Shown piece after piece: positions 50,860 to 60,104 of a stretch of DNA of 64,000 nt. Source of the DNA: Kineosporia aurantiaca JCM 3230 (GTDB taxonomy: Bacteria > Actinomycetota > Actinomycetes > Actinomycetales > Kineosporiaceae); NCBI GenBank assembly GCA_000719025.1, contig JODP01000013.1, forward strand, positions 248,001 to 312,000, written 5' to 3'. The notes beneath the pieces were generated by a model. That model had not been told where the DNA came from. It saw only the letters and a program-made list of their open reading frames with translations, and did not search any database. Position 1 is the first letter of the stretch, and the number at the start of each line of letters is the position of its first letter. The position numbers and the translations under genes were made by a program.

Positions 50860-51993
50860 CTAGTGCGACCGTAGCCAGGCCTGGAACTCCTGGACGTACT
50901 GGTCGTGCTGGGCGAGCGTGGTGGCGAACTTGGTCTCCCCGGTGTTCGGGTTGGTCGTGACGAAGTACAGCCACTGGCCCGGGCTCGGGTTCTCCGCGGC
51001 CTTGAGCGCGGCCTCTCCGGGGTTGCTGATCGGCCCGGCCGGCAGCCCGGCGAACTTGTAGGTGTTGTAGGGACTGTTGGTCTGCCGGTCGGCCGACGTG
51101 GTGGTCACGTTGAACTTGCCGGTGGCGTAGCTGACCGTGGAGTCCAACTGCAGGTGCATACCGATCCTGAGCCGGTTGGTCAGCACCCGGGAGACCTTGC
51201 CCATGTACTTCTCGTTGCCCGCCTCGGCCTCGATGATGCTGGCCTTGATCACCGTCTCGCGCAGCTTCGAGGCCGGGATGCCGAGATCGGCGTAGGTGCT
51301 CTCACCCTTGTCGACCATCTTGCTCAACGCCGAGGTGGCGGTCACGTCCGGCCCGAACTGGTAGGTCGCCGGGAAGAGAAAGCCCTCGAGATTGCCCTTG
51401 GCCGCCTTGGGCAGGCCGATCTTGCCGGAGTCGGCCGCCTTGCGCAGGTCGCTGGGCTTGAGCTCGAGCTTCTTGGCGATCAGGGTGAGCGCGTCGGAGA
51501 CCCGGGTGCCCTCGGGGATGGTCACCGTGCGGGTCACCCGGTTGTCCGGGTCGACCAGGACGGCCAGCGCCTCGGCCCCCGACATCTGCTTCTTCAGGTT
51601 GTACGTGCCGGGCTGGATGCCGGCCGAGCGATTGTCCTTCTTCGCCTGGTCGATGAAGGCCACCGCGGTCTTGGTGACGCCCGCGTCGACCAGGGCCTTG
51701 GCGATCGTGGTGCCGGACGCGCCCTCCGGGATCACCACCTTGACCTGCCCCGTGCCCGGGCCCGGGAAGTCCTTCGGCGCGGTCAGCTTGTCGATGATCG
51801 GGGTCAGCGCCAGATACGCACCGTAAACCCCGCCCCCGGCGACCAGCAGGGACAGCAGGAGGATGGTGAAAGTGCGGCGCCGACGCCGTTTGCGGCGTTT
51901 GCGCATCTGCCGGTCGGCCCGGCGCCGGGTCTTCTGCGGGGGCCCGTTGAACCCGCCGGGAAGCACGTCACGTAGCGACGACACATCACTCAC
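50860..51993 (-). CDS. mltG: Endolytic murein transglycosylase MltG
   Basis: A 377-residue YceG-like enzyme that cuts nascent peptidoglycan glycan. A very basic cytoplasmic tail (RRRADRQMRKRRKRRRRR) precedes one TM helix (about 42-65) and the extracytoplasmic catalytic domain with the active Glu in SIIEAEAGNEKYMGKVS and LQLDSTVSYATG near residue 285. It lies 13 nt after ruvX. Confidence 0.93.
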   Translation of the reverse strand: MSDVSSLRDVLPGGFNGPPQKTRRRADRQMRKRRKRRRRRTFTILLLSLLVAGGGVYGAYLALTPIIDKLTAPKDFPGPGTGQVKVVIPEGASGTTIAKALVDAGVTKTAVAFIDQAKKDNRSAGIQPGTYNLKKQMSGAEALAVLVDPDNRVTRTVTIPEGTRVSDALTLIAKKLELKPSDLRKAADSGKIGLPKAAKGNLEGFLFPATYQFGPDVTATSALSKMVDKGESTYADLGIPASKLRETVIKASIIEAEAGNEKYMGKVSRVLTNRLRIGMHLQLDSTVSYATGKFNVTTTSADRQTNSPYNTYKFAGLPAGPISNPGEAALKAAENPSPGQWLYFVTTNPNTGETKFATTLAQHDQYVQEFQAWLRSH

Positions 51994-52006
51994 GCCGCAG
52001 CCTCGC

Positions 52007-52513
52007 TCACGTCAGTGCCTCTCCATGGCCAGAGCCCGGACCATCCGGACCCGCTTCCAGGACCAGTGACCCCGGGGGCCGGCCGGAGGCACGTTCACCG
52101 TCCAGAGCCGACTGCAGGATCACCACCGCCGCCGCCTGATCGACGACCGGACGGCGTTTGCGTCCTTTCACACCGGCCTCGCGCAGACGCTGGTGTGCGG
52201 TCACGGTACTCAGCCGCTCGTCGACGAGGCGCACCGGAACCGGGGCCACGCGTCGGGCGACCTCGACAGCGTACGCGCGCGCAAGCCCGGCCGCTGCCCC
52301 CTCGGCACCGGAAAGTGATCGCGGAAGCCCGACGATTACCTCACAGACCGCCAGTTCGGTGACTAAATCGGCAATTCGTCCATAGTGGGATTCGTTGCCC
52401 TCGGTAACGGCGACCGTCTCCAGCGGAGTCGCCAGGAGGCCGTCCGCGTCCGAGAGGGAGAGCCCCACCCGGACGCTGCCGACATCCACGCCCAGCCGGA
52501 CGCCACGGCGCAT
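52007..52513 (-). CDS. ruvX: Holliday-junction resolvase-like RuvX (YqgF)
   Basis: A 168-residue RNase H-fold protein linked to rRNA maturation and recombination. RLGVDVGSVRVGLSLSD, EVIVGLPRSLSG and VRLVDERLSTVTA carry the acidic residues. I chose ATG 52513; the longer frame to 53530 only shadows alaS. In alaS-ruvX-mltG-aroE order. Confidence 0.94.
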   Translation of the reverse strand: MRRGVRLGVDVGSVRVGLSLSDADGLLATPLETVAVTEGNESHYGRIADLVTELAVCEVIVGLPRSLSGAEGAAAGLARAYAVEVARRVAPVPVRLVDERLSTVTAHQRLREAGVKGRKRRPVVDQAAAVVILQSALDGERASGRPPGSLVLEAGPDGPGSGHGEALT

Positions 52514-52542
52514 GCCGCCGGCGTCCGGCCCGGTAAACCCGT

Positions 52543-55236
52543 TCAGCTGCCGGCCGATCGCTCGGCGACCACGGACCCGATCCGGCTCAGCGCCTCCGCG
52601 ACCTTGGACGGGTCGGTGCCGCCGCCCTGGGCCACGTCGTCCTTGCCGCCACCTCCGCCGCCGAGCACCTTGGCCGCCTCGCGGACCAGCTCGCCGGCCT
52701 TGACGCCCCGGGCCCGGGCCTCCTCGTTGGTCGCGATGACGACCACCGGGCGGTCCTTGGCCACCGCGGCGACCGCGACCACACCCGGACGGCCGGCAGG
52801 GATCCGGCCCCGCACGTCCAGCGCCAGCGCCCGCGCGTCGGCCGGGTCGGCCAGGCCCGCGTCGTGCGTCACCACGGCCACGCCGTTCACGTCCGCCGCC
52901 TTGTCGACCAGCGTGGACGCCGCGTTCAGAAGCACCTGGCGGCGCCCCTTCTCGAGCTCCTTCTCCGCCTCGCGCAGCCGGGCCAGGAGCGCGTTGACCC
53001 GCTCCGGCAGCTCTTCCGGGCGGACCTTGAGCGCCTCGGTCAGCTGGCTGACCAGAGCCCGTTCGCGGCCCAGGAAGCGCAGCGCGTCCAGGCCGACATA
53101 GGCCTCGACCCGGCGCACCCCGGCGCCCACCGAGGACTCGCCGATCAGCGAGATCGCACCGATCTGGGAGGAGTGCTCGACGTGGGTGCCACCGCACAGC
53201 TCCCGCGACCAGGCCCCGCCCATCTCGACGACCCGGACCTCCTCGTCGTAGGTCTCGCCGAACAGCGCCAGGGCGCCGAGCTCGCGGGCCTTCTCGATCG
53301 GCATGTAGGTCGCCGAGACCGGGTAGTCGTAGCGCAGCGCGAGGTTCGCGACCTGCTCCAGCTCCTCCCGGACCGCGGTGTCCAGACCGGAGGTCCAGGC
53401 GAAGTCCAGGCGCAGATAACCGGGCCGGTTGTAGGAACCGCTCTGCAGCGCCGTCGGGCCGAGCACCTGGCGCAGCGCCGCGTGCATCACGTGCGTGCCG
53501 GAGTGCGCCTGGCAGGCCGAGAGCCGCCATTCCCGGTCGACGCTGGCGAACACGTCGGCCCCGGAGCGGATGCTGCCCTCGGCGACCTCGACGGTGTGCA
53601 CGATCAGGCCCTTGACCGGCCGCTGGACGTCCAGCACGCGCAGCCGGGCGCCGTCCGCGGTGATCTCGCCCTCGTCCGCGATCTGGCCACCGGACTCGGC
53701 GTAGAACGGGGTGCGCTCGAGCACCACCTGGATGGTCTGGCCCTTGTCGGCCGCCTCGACCCGCTGCCCGTCCAGGATCAGGCCGCGCACGGTGGAGTCG
53801 GTGGACAGCTCGCGGTAGCCGGTGAACTCGGTGATCCCGGGCTCGCGCAGCTCGCGGTAGACCGAGGTGTCCGCGTGGCCGACCTTCTTGGCCTTCGCGT
53901 CCGCCTTGGCCCGGTTGCGCTGCTCGGCCATCAGCCGGCGGAACCCGTCCTCGTCGACGGTCAGGCCCTGCTCGCTCGCCATCTCCAGGGTCAGGTCGAT
54001 CGGGAAGCCGTAGGTGTCGTGCAGCTGGAAGGCGCGCTCGCCGGAGAGCGTCTGCGCCCCCTTCGACTTCGCGCTGGCCACCGCGGTGTCCAGGATCGTC
54101 GTGCCGGAGCTCAGGGTCCGGGAGAACGCCTGCTCCTCGGCCTGGGCGATCTGGCTGATCCGGCCGAAGTTGGTCTCCAGCTCCGGGTACGACGCCGCCA
54201 TCCGGTCCTTCGACACGGTCAGCAGGTCGACCAGCGAGGCGTCCTGCACACCGAGCAGCCGGACCGAGCGGACGACCCGGCGCAGCAGGCGGCGCAGCAC
54301 GTAGCCGCGCGCCTCGTTCGAGGGCGTGACCCCGTCACCGATCAGCATCAGCCCGGAGCGCACGTGGTCGGCGATCACCCGCATCCGGACGTCGTCCTGA
54401 TGGGTCGCGCCGTAGCGCTTGCCGGTGATCTCCTCGACCCGGGCGATCACCGGGAAGACCTCGTCGATCTCGTAGAGGTTGTCGACGCCCTGGAGCAGGC
54501 TCGCCATCCGCTCCAGGCCCATGCCGGTGTCGATGTTCTTCGACGGCAGCGGCGCCTCGACGTCGAAATCGACCTTGGTCCGGACCTCGGAGAGCATCTC
54601 CTGCATGAAGACCAGGTTCCAGATCTCCAGGTACCGGTCCTCGTCCGCCTCCGGCCCGCCCTCGCGGCCGTGCTCCGGCCCGCGGTCGAAGTAGATCTCG
54701 CTGCACGGGCCGCCGGGACCGGGAACGCCCATGTGCCAGTAGTTGTCGGCCAGGCCGCGCTGCACGATCCGCTCGTCCGGCAGTTCCGCGATCCGCTTCC
54801 AGAGCAGCCGCGACTCCTCGTCGCCCTGCAGCACGGTGACCCACAGGCGGGACTCGTCCAGCCCGTAGCCGCCGTCCGACTGGTCCCGGGTGATCAGCTC
54901 CCAGGCCAGCTCGATCGCCTTCTCCTTGAAGTAGTCACCGAAGGAGAAGTTGCCGTTCATCTGGAAGAACGTGCCGTGCCGGCTGGTCTTGCCGACCTCG
55001 TCGATGTCGAGCGTGCGGATGCACTTCTGGACGCTGGTGGCGCGCTGGTAGGGCGGCGTCTCCTGACCGAGCATGTACGGCTTGAACGGGACCATGCCGG
55101 CGTTCACGAACAGCAGGGTCGGGTCGTCGTACAGCAGCGGGGCACTCGGGACGACCGTGTGCCCACGGGTCGAGAAGTACCGCAGCCAGCGGCGGCGGAT
55201 CTCTGCCGTCTCCATGGGTCTGACCTTTCGCGTCAC
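52543..55236 (-). CDS. alaS: Alanyl-tRNA synthetase
   Basis: An 897-residue class II synthetase. METAEIRRRWLRYFSTRGH at the start, GLERMASLLQG in the catalytic core, the editing-domain zinc motifs HSGTHVMHAALRQVLG and CGGTHVEHSSQIG, and a C-terminal DHHA1 domain with GGGGGGKDDVAQGGG. Length and domains are complete. Confidence 0.97.
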   Translation of the reverse strand: MTRKVRPMETAEIRRRWLRYFSTRGHTVVPSAPLLYDDPTLLFVNAGMVPFKPYMLGQETPPYQRATSVQKCIRTLDIDEVGKTSRHGTFFQMNGNFSFGDYFKEKAIELAWELITRDQSDGGYGLDESRLWVTVLQGDEESRLLWKRIAELPDERIVQRGLADNYWHMGVPGPGGPCSEIYFDRGPEHGREGGPEADEDRYLEIWNLVFMQEMLSEVRTKVDFDVEAPLPSKNIDTGMGLERMASLLQGVDNLYEIDEVFPVIARVEEITGKRYGATHQDDVRMRVIADHVRSGLMLIGDGVTPSNEARGYVLRRLLRRVVRSVRLLGVQDASLVDLLTVSKDRMAASYPELETNFGRISQIAQAEEQAFSRTLSSGTTILDTAVASAKSKGAQTLSGERAFQLHDTYGFPIDLTLEMASEQGLTVDEDGFRRLMAEQRNRAKADAKAKKVGHADTSVYRELREPGITEFTGYRELSTDSTVRGLILDGQRVEAADKGQTIQVVLERTPFYAESGGQIADEGEITADGARLRVLDVQRPVKGLIVHTVEVAEGSIRSGADVFASVDREWRLSACQAHSGTHVMHAALRQVLGPTALQSGSYNRPGYLRLDFAWTSGLDTAVREELEQVANLALRYDYPVSATYMPIEKARELGALALFGETYDEEVRVVEMGGAWSRELCGGTHVEHSSQIGAISLIGESSVGAGVRRVEAYVGLDALRFLGRERALVSQLTEALKVRPEELPERVNALLARLREAEKELEKGRRQVLLNAASTLVDKAADVNGVAVVTHDAGLADPADARALALDVRGRIPAGRPGVVAVAAVAKDRPVVVIATNEEARARGVKAGELVREAAKVLGGGGGGKDDVAQGGGTDPSKVAEALSRIGSVVAERSAGS

Positions 55237-55324
55237 AGGGCGGTTCGCAGCGCGGACCGGTTCCTACGGTGCCCCGGGGACACCGTCACCGGCCAGCGGT
55301 TTTCCGCCCAGGGTTCAGGAGGGT

Positions 55325-55666
55325 TCAGGAGTAGCGGCCGGACCGATCGCCGTAGCCGAACTCGTCCTCGTCGTCGTACCGGTCGTCCGGCCGGGGGTAG
55401 GTGGGCCCGGTCGGGTCCTGCATCAGCTGCTGGGCGGCCTGCGGGTCCAGCGTGCCCGCGTCGACGCCCAGCGCCACCCGCAGCTCCTGCTCCCGCTCGG
55501 CCATGCCCTCGCGGATCACCTCGGCGATCTCGCGCAGGCCGTCCCCGACCGAGGCCAGCGAGCTGCTCATCCCGGCCGGGGTGTACTGCTCGACGGTCTT
55601 GGACACCTTGCGCACGGCGTAGACGCCGGCCCCGGCGCCCACCGCGATCCAGAAGAGCCTCGCCAT
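55325..55666 (-). CDS. DUF6167-like small membrane-associated protein
   Basis: A 113-residue protein: a short hydrophobic N-terminus (LFWIAVGAGAGVYAVRKVSKT), an amphipathic helical middle (LREIAEVIREGMAEREQELRVAL) and an acidic Asp/Tyr-rich tail. This is the small protein found just upstream of alaS in many actinobacteria (DUF6167 by recall). Function unknown; it may work with the DUF948 protein encoded 7 nt upstream. Confidence 0.7.
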   Translation of the reverse strand: MARLFWIAVGAGAGVYAVRKVSKTVEQYTPAGMSSSLASVGDGLREIAEVIREGMAEREQELRVALGVDAGTLDPQAAQQLMQDPTGPTYPRPDDRYDDEDEFGYGDRSGRYS

Positions 55667-55673
55667 CAGTGCG

Positions 55674-56033
55674 TCACCTCTTCTTGGCGCGACGGCCGCC
55701 GATGGCCTGCCGCACGCCGTAGCTGAACGCGGCGACCTTGACCACCGGCGAGCCCAGCGTGGCGGCGAACAACGCGGTCAGCGCGGAGACGTTGGTGGAC
55801 ACCTGGGCCACGTTGTTCGTGATCGTGTCGACCTTGCCGAGCTGCTGGTTGGTCGAGGCCACGGTGGTGGTCACCTCGGTCAGCAGCGGGAGCGCGCCGT
55901 CGGAGAGACCGCGGACGGTGATCCGCGCCTCGTCCAGCACCTTGCCCAGCTTGATCAGGGGGTATGCGAGCGCGCCGACGAGGAGGACGAAGGCTACGGC
56001 CGCGATGAGCCCGGCGATGCCGCCCACCGACAT
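55674..56033 (-). CDS. DUF948 membrane protein
   Basis: About 119 residues: an N-terminal TM helix (VGGIAGLIAAVAFVLLVGALAYPLI), then a helical coiled region with TTVASTNQQLGKVDTITNNVAQ typical of DUF948. I chose ATG 56033 with AAAGGGAA upstream; the longer frame to 56096 lacks support. Precedes the DUF6167-like gene and alaS on the same strand. Function unknown. Confidence 0.8.
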   Translation of the reverse strand: MSVGGIAGLIAAVAFVLLVGALAYPLIKLGKVLDEARITVRGLSDGALPLLTEVTTTVASTNQQLGKVDTITNNVAQVSTNVSALTALFAATLGSPVVKVAAFSYGVRQAIGGRRAKKR

Positions 56034-56156
56034 GAGTGATTCCCTTTCATCGCGCGCTGCAAGACAGGTGCGGCGGGGGCCGGAAACCGGACACATCCCT
56101 GCCGAACGGGGTTGACCCTATCGTGGTCCGGCGGTATCGCCGTCCCGGTGGTCCGT

Positions 56157-57557
56157 TCAGCGTTTGCGGAGGCCGCCGCGCAGCACCGACCGGAGCCGGG
56201 CCAGACGCTCGGCCATCCCGCGTTCGGCCCCCCGGTCGGTGGGTACGTAGTACTCCCGTCCGGCCAGGTCGTCGGGCAGGTACTGCTGCGCCACCACCCC
56301 GTGCGGATGATCGTGCGCGTACTTGTAACCCCGCCCGTGGCCGAGCTTCTTGGCCCCGGTGTAGTGCGCGTCGCGCAGGTCCGGGGGCACCGGGCCGCCG
56401 AGTCCGGCCCGGACGTCCTGGGCCGCCGCGTTCAGCGCCATGTAGGAGGCGTTCGACTTCGGCGCCATCGCCAGGTGCACGGTGGCCTGGGCCAGCGCGA
56501 TCCGGCCCTCCGGCATGCCGATCATCTGCACCGCCTGGGCCGCCGCGACCGCCACCTGGATCGCCGTCGGGTCGGCCATGCCGATGTCTTCCGAGGCCGA
56601 GATCATCAGCCGCCGGGCCAGGAACCGCGGGTCCTCCCCGGCCTCCACCATCCGGGCCAGGTAGTGCAGCGCGGCGTCGACGTCGGACCCGCGGATGCTC
56701 TTGATCAGCGCGCTGGTGATGTCGTAGTGCTGGTCGCCCTCGCGGTCGTAGCGGACCATCGCCTTGTCGACGGCCTGCTCCACGTCCTCGACCGTGACAG
56801 TCTCTTCCGGACCGCGGCTCAGGGCGCTGCCGGCGGCCGCTTCCAGCGAGGTCAGGCCGCGGCGGGCGTCTCCGTCGGAGAGCCGGACCAGGGCGGCCGC
56901 GGCCTCGTCCGACAGGCGCACGCTGCCGTTCAGCCCGCGCTCGTCCTCCACGGCCCGATGCAGCAGACGCTCGATGTCCGCGTCCTCAAGCTGTTTCAGG
57001 GTGAGCAGCAGCGAGCGGGACAGCAACGGCGAGATGACGCTGAACGACGGGTTCTCGGTGGTCGCGGCGATCAGGATGACCCAGCGGTTCTCCACCCCCG
57101 GAAGCAGGCCGTCCTGCTGGGACTTGGTGAACCGGTGGATCTCGTCGAGGAAGAGCACCGTGCGCATCTCGTGGCGGTCGCGCAGCTCACGCGCCTCCTG
57201 CATGACCTGACGCACGTCCTTCACGCCCGCGGTCACGGCCGAGAGCTCGACGAAACGTCGGCCCTCGGTATTGGAGACGACATGGGCCAGGGTGGTCTTC
57301 CCGGCGCCGGGAGGGCCCCAGAGAATGACGGACGCCGGTCCCGCCAGCCCGTCGGCCCCCTCGGCGAGGCGGCGCAGCGGGGAACCGGGCCCGAGCAGGT
57401 GTTCCTGCCCCACCAGTTCGTCGATTGATTGAGGACGCATGCGGACGGCCAACGGGGGCCGGTCACCGGTGCCGGCGGAACCGAGGCTGCCAGGACGCAC
57501 GTGTCGCAGCGCGGACGCCTCGGCGTCCGCGGTGTCGGAGGAGAACAGATCGGCCAT
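56157..57557 (-). CDS. rarA: Replication-associated recombination AAA ATPase RarA (MgsA)
   Basis: A 466-residue clamp-loader-like ATPase acting at stalled forks. Walker A LWGPPGAGKTTLAH near residue 83, Walker B VLFLDEIHRFTKSQQD near residue 139, arginine finger region LTSLEAAAGSA, and the C-terminal MgsA tetramerisation domain with YKYAHDHPHGVVAQQYLPD. It follows two tiny membrane-protein genes. Confidence 0.94.
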   Translation of the reverse strand: MADLFSSDTADAEASALRHVRPGSLGSAGTGDRPPLAVRMRPQSIDELVGQEHLLGPGSPLRRLAEGADGLAGPASVILWGPPGAGKTTLAHVVSNTEGRRFVELSAVTAGVKDVRQVMQEARELRDRHEMRTVLFLDEIHRFTKSQQDGLLPGVENRWVILIAATTENPSFSVISPLLSRSLLLTLKQLEDADIERLLHRAVEDERGLNGSVRLSDEAAAALVRLSDGDARRGLTSLEAAAGSALSRGPEETVTVEDVEQAVDKAMVRYDREGDQHYDITSALIKSIRGSDVDAALHYLARMVEAGEDPRFLARRLMISASEDIGMADPTAIQVAVAAAQAVQMIGMPEGRIALAQATVHLAMAPKSNASYMALNAAAQDVRAGLGGPVPPDLRDAHYTGAKKLGHGRGYKYAHDHPHGVVAQQYLPDDLAGREYYVPTDRGAERGMAERLARLRSVLRGGLRKR

Positions 57558-57568
57558 CGCCAGCCAGG

Positions 57569-57751
57569 TTAACCGCCGTTCGGGGGCGCCTCACGCCGCC
57601 GGGTCAGCAGCCACTCGGCGCCGGCCGACAACAGGGCCGCGACCAGGCCGATGACCAGGCCGGGGACGAAGCCGTTGCCGAGCAGCAGGTTCAGGACCAG
57701 CACCACGACCAGGACGACGATCCCGATCGTGACGGTGAGCCGGGTCACCAC
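57569..57751 (-). CDS. Tiny membrane protein of unknown function
   Basis: A 60-residue protein with two hydrophobic helices (about 8-25 and 29-45) and an Arg-rich end LLTRRREAPPNGG. It overlaps the preceding small gene by 7 nt, suggesting coupled translation. No family recognised. Confidence 0.55.
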   Translation of the reverse strand: MVTRLTVTIGIVVLVVVLVLNLLLGNGFVPGLVIGLVAALLSAGAEWLLTRRREAPPNGG

Positions 57752-57933
57752 TCCTCACCCGTGCTCTCGGCGGCCGGCTGGTCGGAGGACGCCACCGCCG
57801 AGACGACCGTGGCCAGGACCAGACCCAGGGCCACGGCGCCGAGCGGGCCGGTGCCCAGCAGCAGGCTGATCGTCGCGGCCAGCACTCCCAGCAGAAGCGG
57901 GATGAAACGGGTCTCGCGGCGCGTGCGGGCCAT
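57745..57933 (-). CDS. Tiny membrane protein of unknown function
   Basis: A 62-residue protein: basic start MARTRRETRF, two hydrophobic stretches (about 11-27 and 30-47), acidic tail. AAGGAG lies 6 nt before ATG 57933, which supports translation. It overlaps the next tiny gene and lies between aspS and rarA. No family recognised. Confidence 0.6.
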   Translation of the reverse strand: MARTRRETRFIPLLLGVLAATISLLLGTGPLGAVALGLVLATVVSAVASSDQPAAESTGEEW

Positions 57934-58057
57934 GGTGGGCTCCTTCTGAGCAGTTTGGTGCGGGTGTGCCCCTATCGATTACCTCGACAGCCGATTAGAT
58001 GCATTCCGAGACGAACAAGTTCGGACTTTCTTCGGATCCCGGCCCACCCGAACGCAG

Positions 58058-58097
58058 GAACGGCCCCGAGCCCGCTGTGCGCGGGCCGGGGCCGTTC
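58058..58097 (-). terminator. GC-rich hairpin after aspS
   Basis: Outer arms 58058-58067 and 58088-58097 are exact, with an inner GCCCGC/GCGGGC stem extending it. It lies 16 nt past the aspS stop. No U-run, but this is the expected place for the aspS terminator. Confidence 0.7.
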
Positions 58098-58112
58098 TCC
58101 GGAAGGCTCGGA

Positions 58113-59933
58113 TCAGCCCTTCGGCTGTCCCTCCAGACCCTGCTCGTCCCAGGTCTCGTCGGTGGCCGGTTTGGGCTTCGGCGGCACGAAGTCCACCCCG
58201 GCCTCCTTGCGCTGGGCCGGCGTGATCGGGGCGGGGGCCGAGGTCAGCGGGTCGAAGCCGCCGCCGCTCTTGGGGAAGGCGATGACCTCCCGCAGCGACT
58301 CGGCGCCGGCCAGCAGCATCACGATCCGGTCCCAGCCGAAGGCGATGCCGCCGTGCGGCGGGGCACCGAACTTGAAGGCGTCGAGCAGGAAGCCGAACTT
58401 CTCCTGCGCGTCCTCCTGGGTCAGGCCCATCAGCTGGAACACCCGCTCCTGGACGCTGCGCTGGTGGATACGGATCGACCCGCCGCCGATCTCGTTGCCG
58501 TTGCAGACGATGTCGTAGGCGTAGGCCAGGGCGTTGCCCGGGTCGGACTCGAACCGGTCGATCCACTCCGGCTTGGGCGAGGTGAAGGCGTGGTGCACGG
58601 CCGTCCAGGCGCCCGAGCCGACCGCCACGTCACCACTGGCGACCGCGGCCGAGGCCGGCTCGAAGAGCGGGGCGTCGACCACCCAGACGAACTCCCAGCG
58701 GCTCTCGTCGATCAGGCCGCAGCGCTTGCCGATCTCCAGCCGGGCGGCGCCGAGCAGGGCCCGGGCCTCGGAGGTGACGCCCGCAGCGAAGAACACGCAG
58801 TCGCCCGGGTTCGCGCCGACCGCCTCGGCCAGGCCGGCCCGCTCGGCCTCGGAGATGTTCTTGGCCACCGGACCGGACAGCGTGCCGTCCTCGCCGATCA
58901 GCACGTAGGCCAGGCCGCGGGCGCCGCGCTGCTTGGCCCACTCCTGCCAGGCGTCCAGCTGCCGGCGCGGCTGCGAGGCCCCACCGGGCATCACCACGGC
59001 GCCGACGTACTCGGACTGGAACACCCGGAACGGGGTGCCCGCGAAGTACTTGGTCATCTCCACGAGCTCGTTGCCGAACCGCAGGTCGGGCTTGTCGCTG
59101 CCGTACCGGGTCATCGCGTCGCCGTAGGTCATCCGCGGGATCGGCGTGCTGATCTCGTGGCCGATCAGCTTCCAGAGCGCCTTGACGATCTGCTCGCCGA
59201 CCGCGATCACGTCGTCCTGCTCGACGAACGACATCTCGATGTCCAGCTGGGTGAACTCGGGCTGCCGGTCGGCCCGGAAGTCCTCGTCCCGGTAGCAGCG
59301 GGCGATCTGGAAGTAGCGCTCCATGCCACCGACCATGAGCAGCTGCTTGAACAGCTGCGGGCTCTGCGGCAGGGCGTACCAGGAACCGGGCCGCAGCCGG
59401 GCCGGGACGACGAAGTCGCGGGCGCCCTCGGGGGTGGAGCGGGTCAGGGTCGGCGTCTCGATCTCGACGAAGTCCTGGTCCAGCAGCACGTTGCGGGCCG
59501 CCTGGTTGACCTTGCTCCGGAGCCGGATGGCCGCGGCCGGGCCGCTGCGGCGCAGGTCGAGATAGCGGTACTTGAGCCGGATCTCCTCGCCGACGTCGAT
59601 GTGGTCGTCGAGCTGGAACGGCAGCGGGGCGGACTCGTTGAGCACCTCGACCTGGCTGGCGATCACCTCGATCGCGCCGGTGGCCAGGGCCGGGTTCTCG
59701 TTCCCCTCGGGCCGCGGCGAGACCTCGCCGGTGACCCGCAGGCAGTACTCCGAGCGCAGGCCGTGGGCCACCTGCTCGTCGCGGACGACCACCTGGGCGA
59801 CGCCGGAGGCATCCCGCAGGTCGACGAACGCCACCCCGCCGTGATCCCGGCGGGAGGCGACCCATCCGGTGAGGATGACGGTTTCGCCGACGTGGCCGGA
59901 ACGCAGGGATCCGGCCGTATGGGTGCGCAGCAC
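58113..59933 (-). CDS. aspS: Aspartyl-tRNA synthetase
   Basis: A 606-residue class IIb synthetase of bacterial type: OB-fold anticodon domain (VILTGWVASRRDHGGVAFVDLRD), catalytic core with SPQLFKQLLMVGGMERYFQIARC, a GAD insertion, and the motif 3 region GGIAFGWDRIVMLL. Whether it also charges tRNA-Asn cannot be told from sequence reading alone. Single gene with hairpin terminator. Confidence 0.97.
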   Translation of the reverse strand: MLRTHTAGSLRSGHVGETVILTGWVASRRDHGGVAFVDLRDASGVAQVVVRDEQVAHGLRSEYCLRVTGEVSPRPEGNENPALATGAIEVIASQVEVLNESAPLPFQLDDHIDVGEEIRLKYRYLDLRRSGPAAAIRLRSKVNQAARNVLLDQDFVEIETPTLTRSTPEGARDFVVPARLRPGSWYALPQSPQLFKQLLMVGGMERYFQIARCYRDEDFRADRQPEFTQLDIEMSFVEQDDVIAVGEQIVKALWKLIGHEISTPIPRMTYGDAMTRYGSDKPDLRFGNELVEMTKYFAGTPFRVFQSEYVGAVVMPGGASQPRRQLDAWQEWAKQRGARGLAYVLIGEDGTLSGPVAKNISEAERAGLAEAVGANPGDCVFFAAGVTSEARALLGAARLEIGKRCGLIDESRWEFVWVVDAPLFEPASAAVASGDVAVGSGAWTAVHHAFTSPKPEWIDRFESDPGNALAYAYDIVCNGNEIGGGSIRIHQRSVQERVFQLMGLTQEDAQEKFGFLLDAFKFGAPPHGGIAFGWDRIVMLLAGAESLREVIAFPKSGGGFDPLTSAPAPITPAQRKEAGVDFVPPKPKPATDETWDEQGLEGQPKG

Positions 59934-60081
59934 GGTGAGGCCTCTCGAGATTGGTCTGGTGCAGTTTGTGGACGACGGCGATTCTACGGACGCCCGGGCG
60001 CAGGTTCACGCCAGTAATCGCGGCACGCCGGGCTCCCGTTCCACCTGCGTCCCGGCCGGACTACCGACTTGCGTTCAGTAT

Positions 60082-60097
60082 TCGAACAGGTGTTCGA
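60082..60097. promoter_or_regulatory. LexA (SOS) box upstream of the radical SAM gene
   Basis: TCGAAC-AGGT-GTTCGA is a perfect match to the Gram-positive/actinobacterial SOS box TCGAAC-N4-GTTCGA. It ends 7 nt before ATG 60105, so LexA bound here would block transcription. The homologous M. tuberculosis gene Rv2578c is a LexA target by recall. Confidence 0.85.
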
Positions 60098-60104
60098 TGG
60101 AGGC

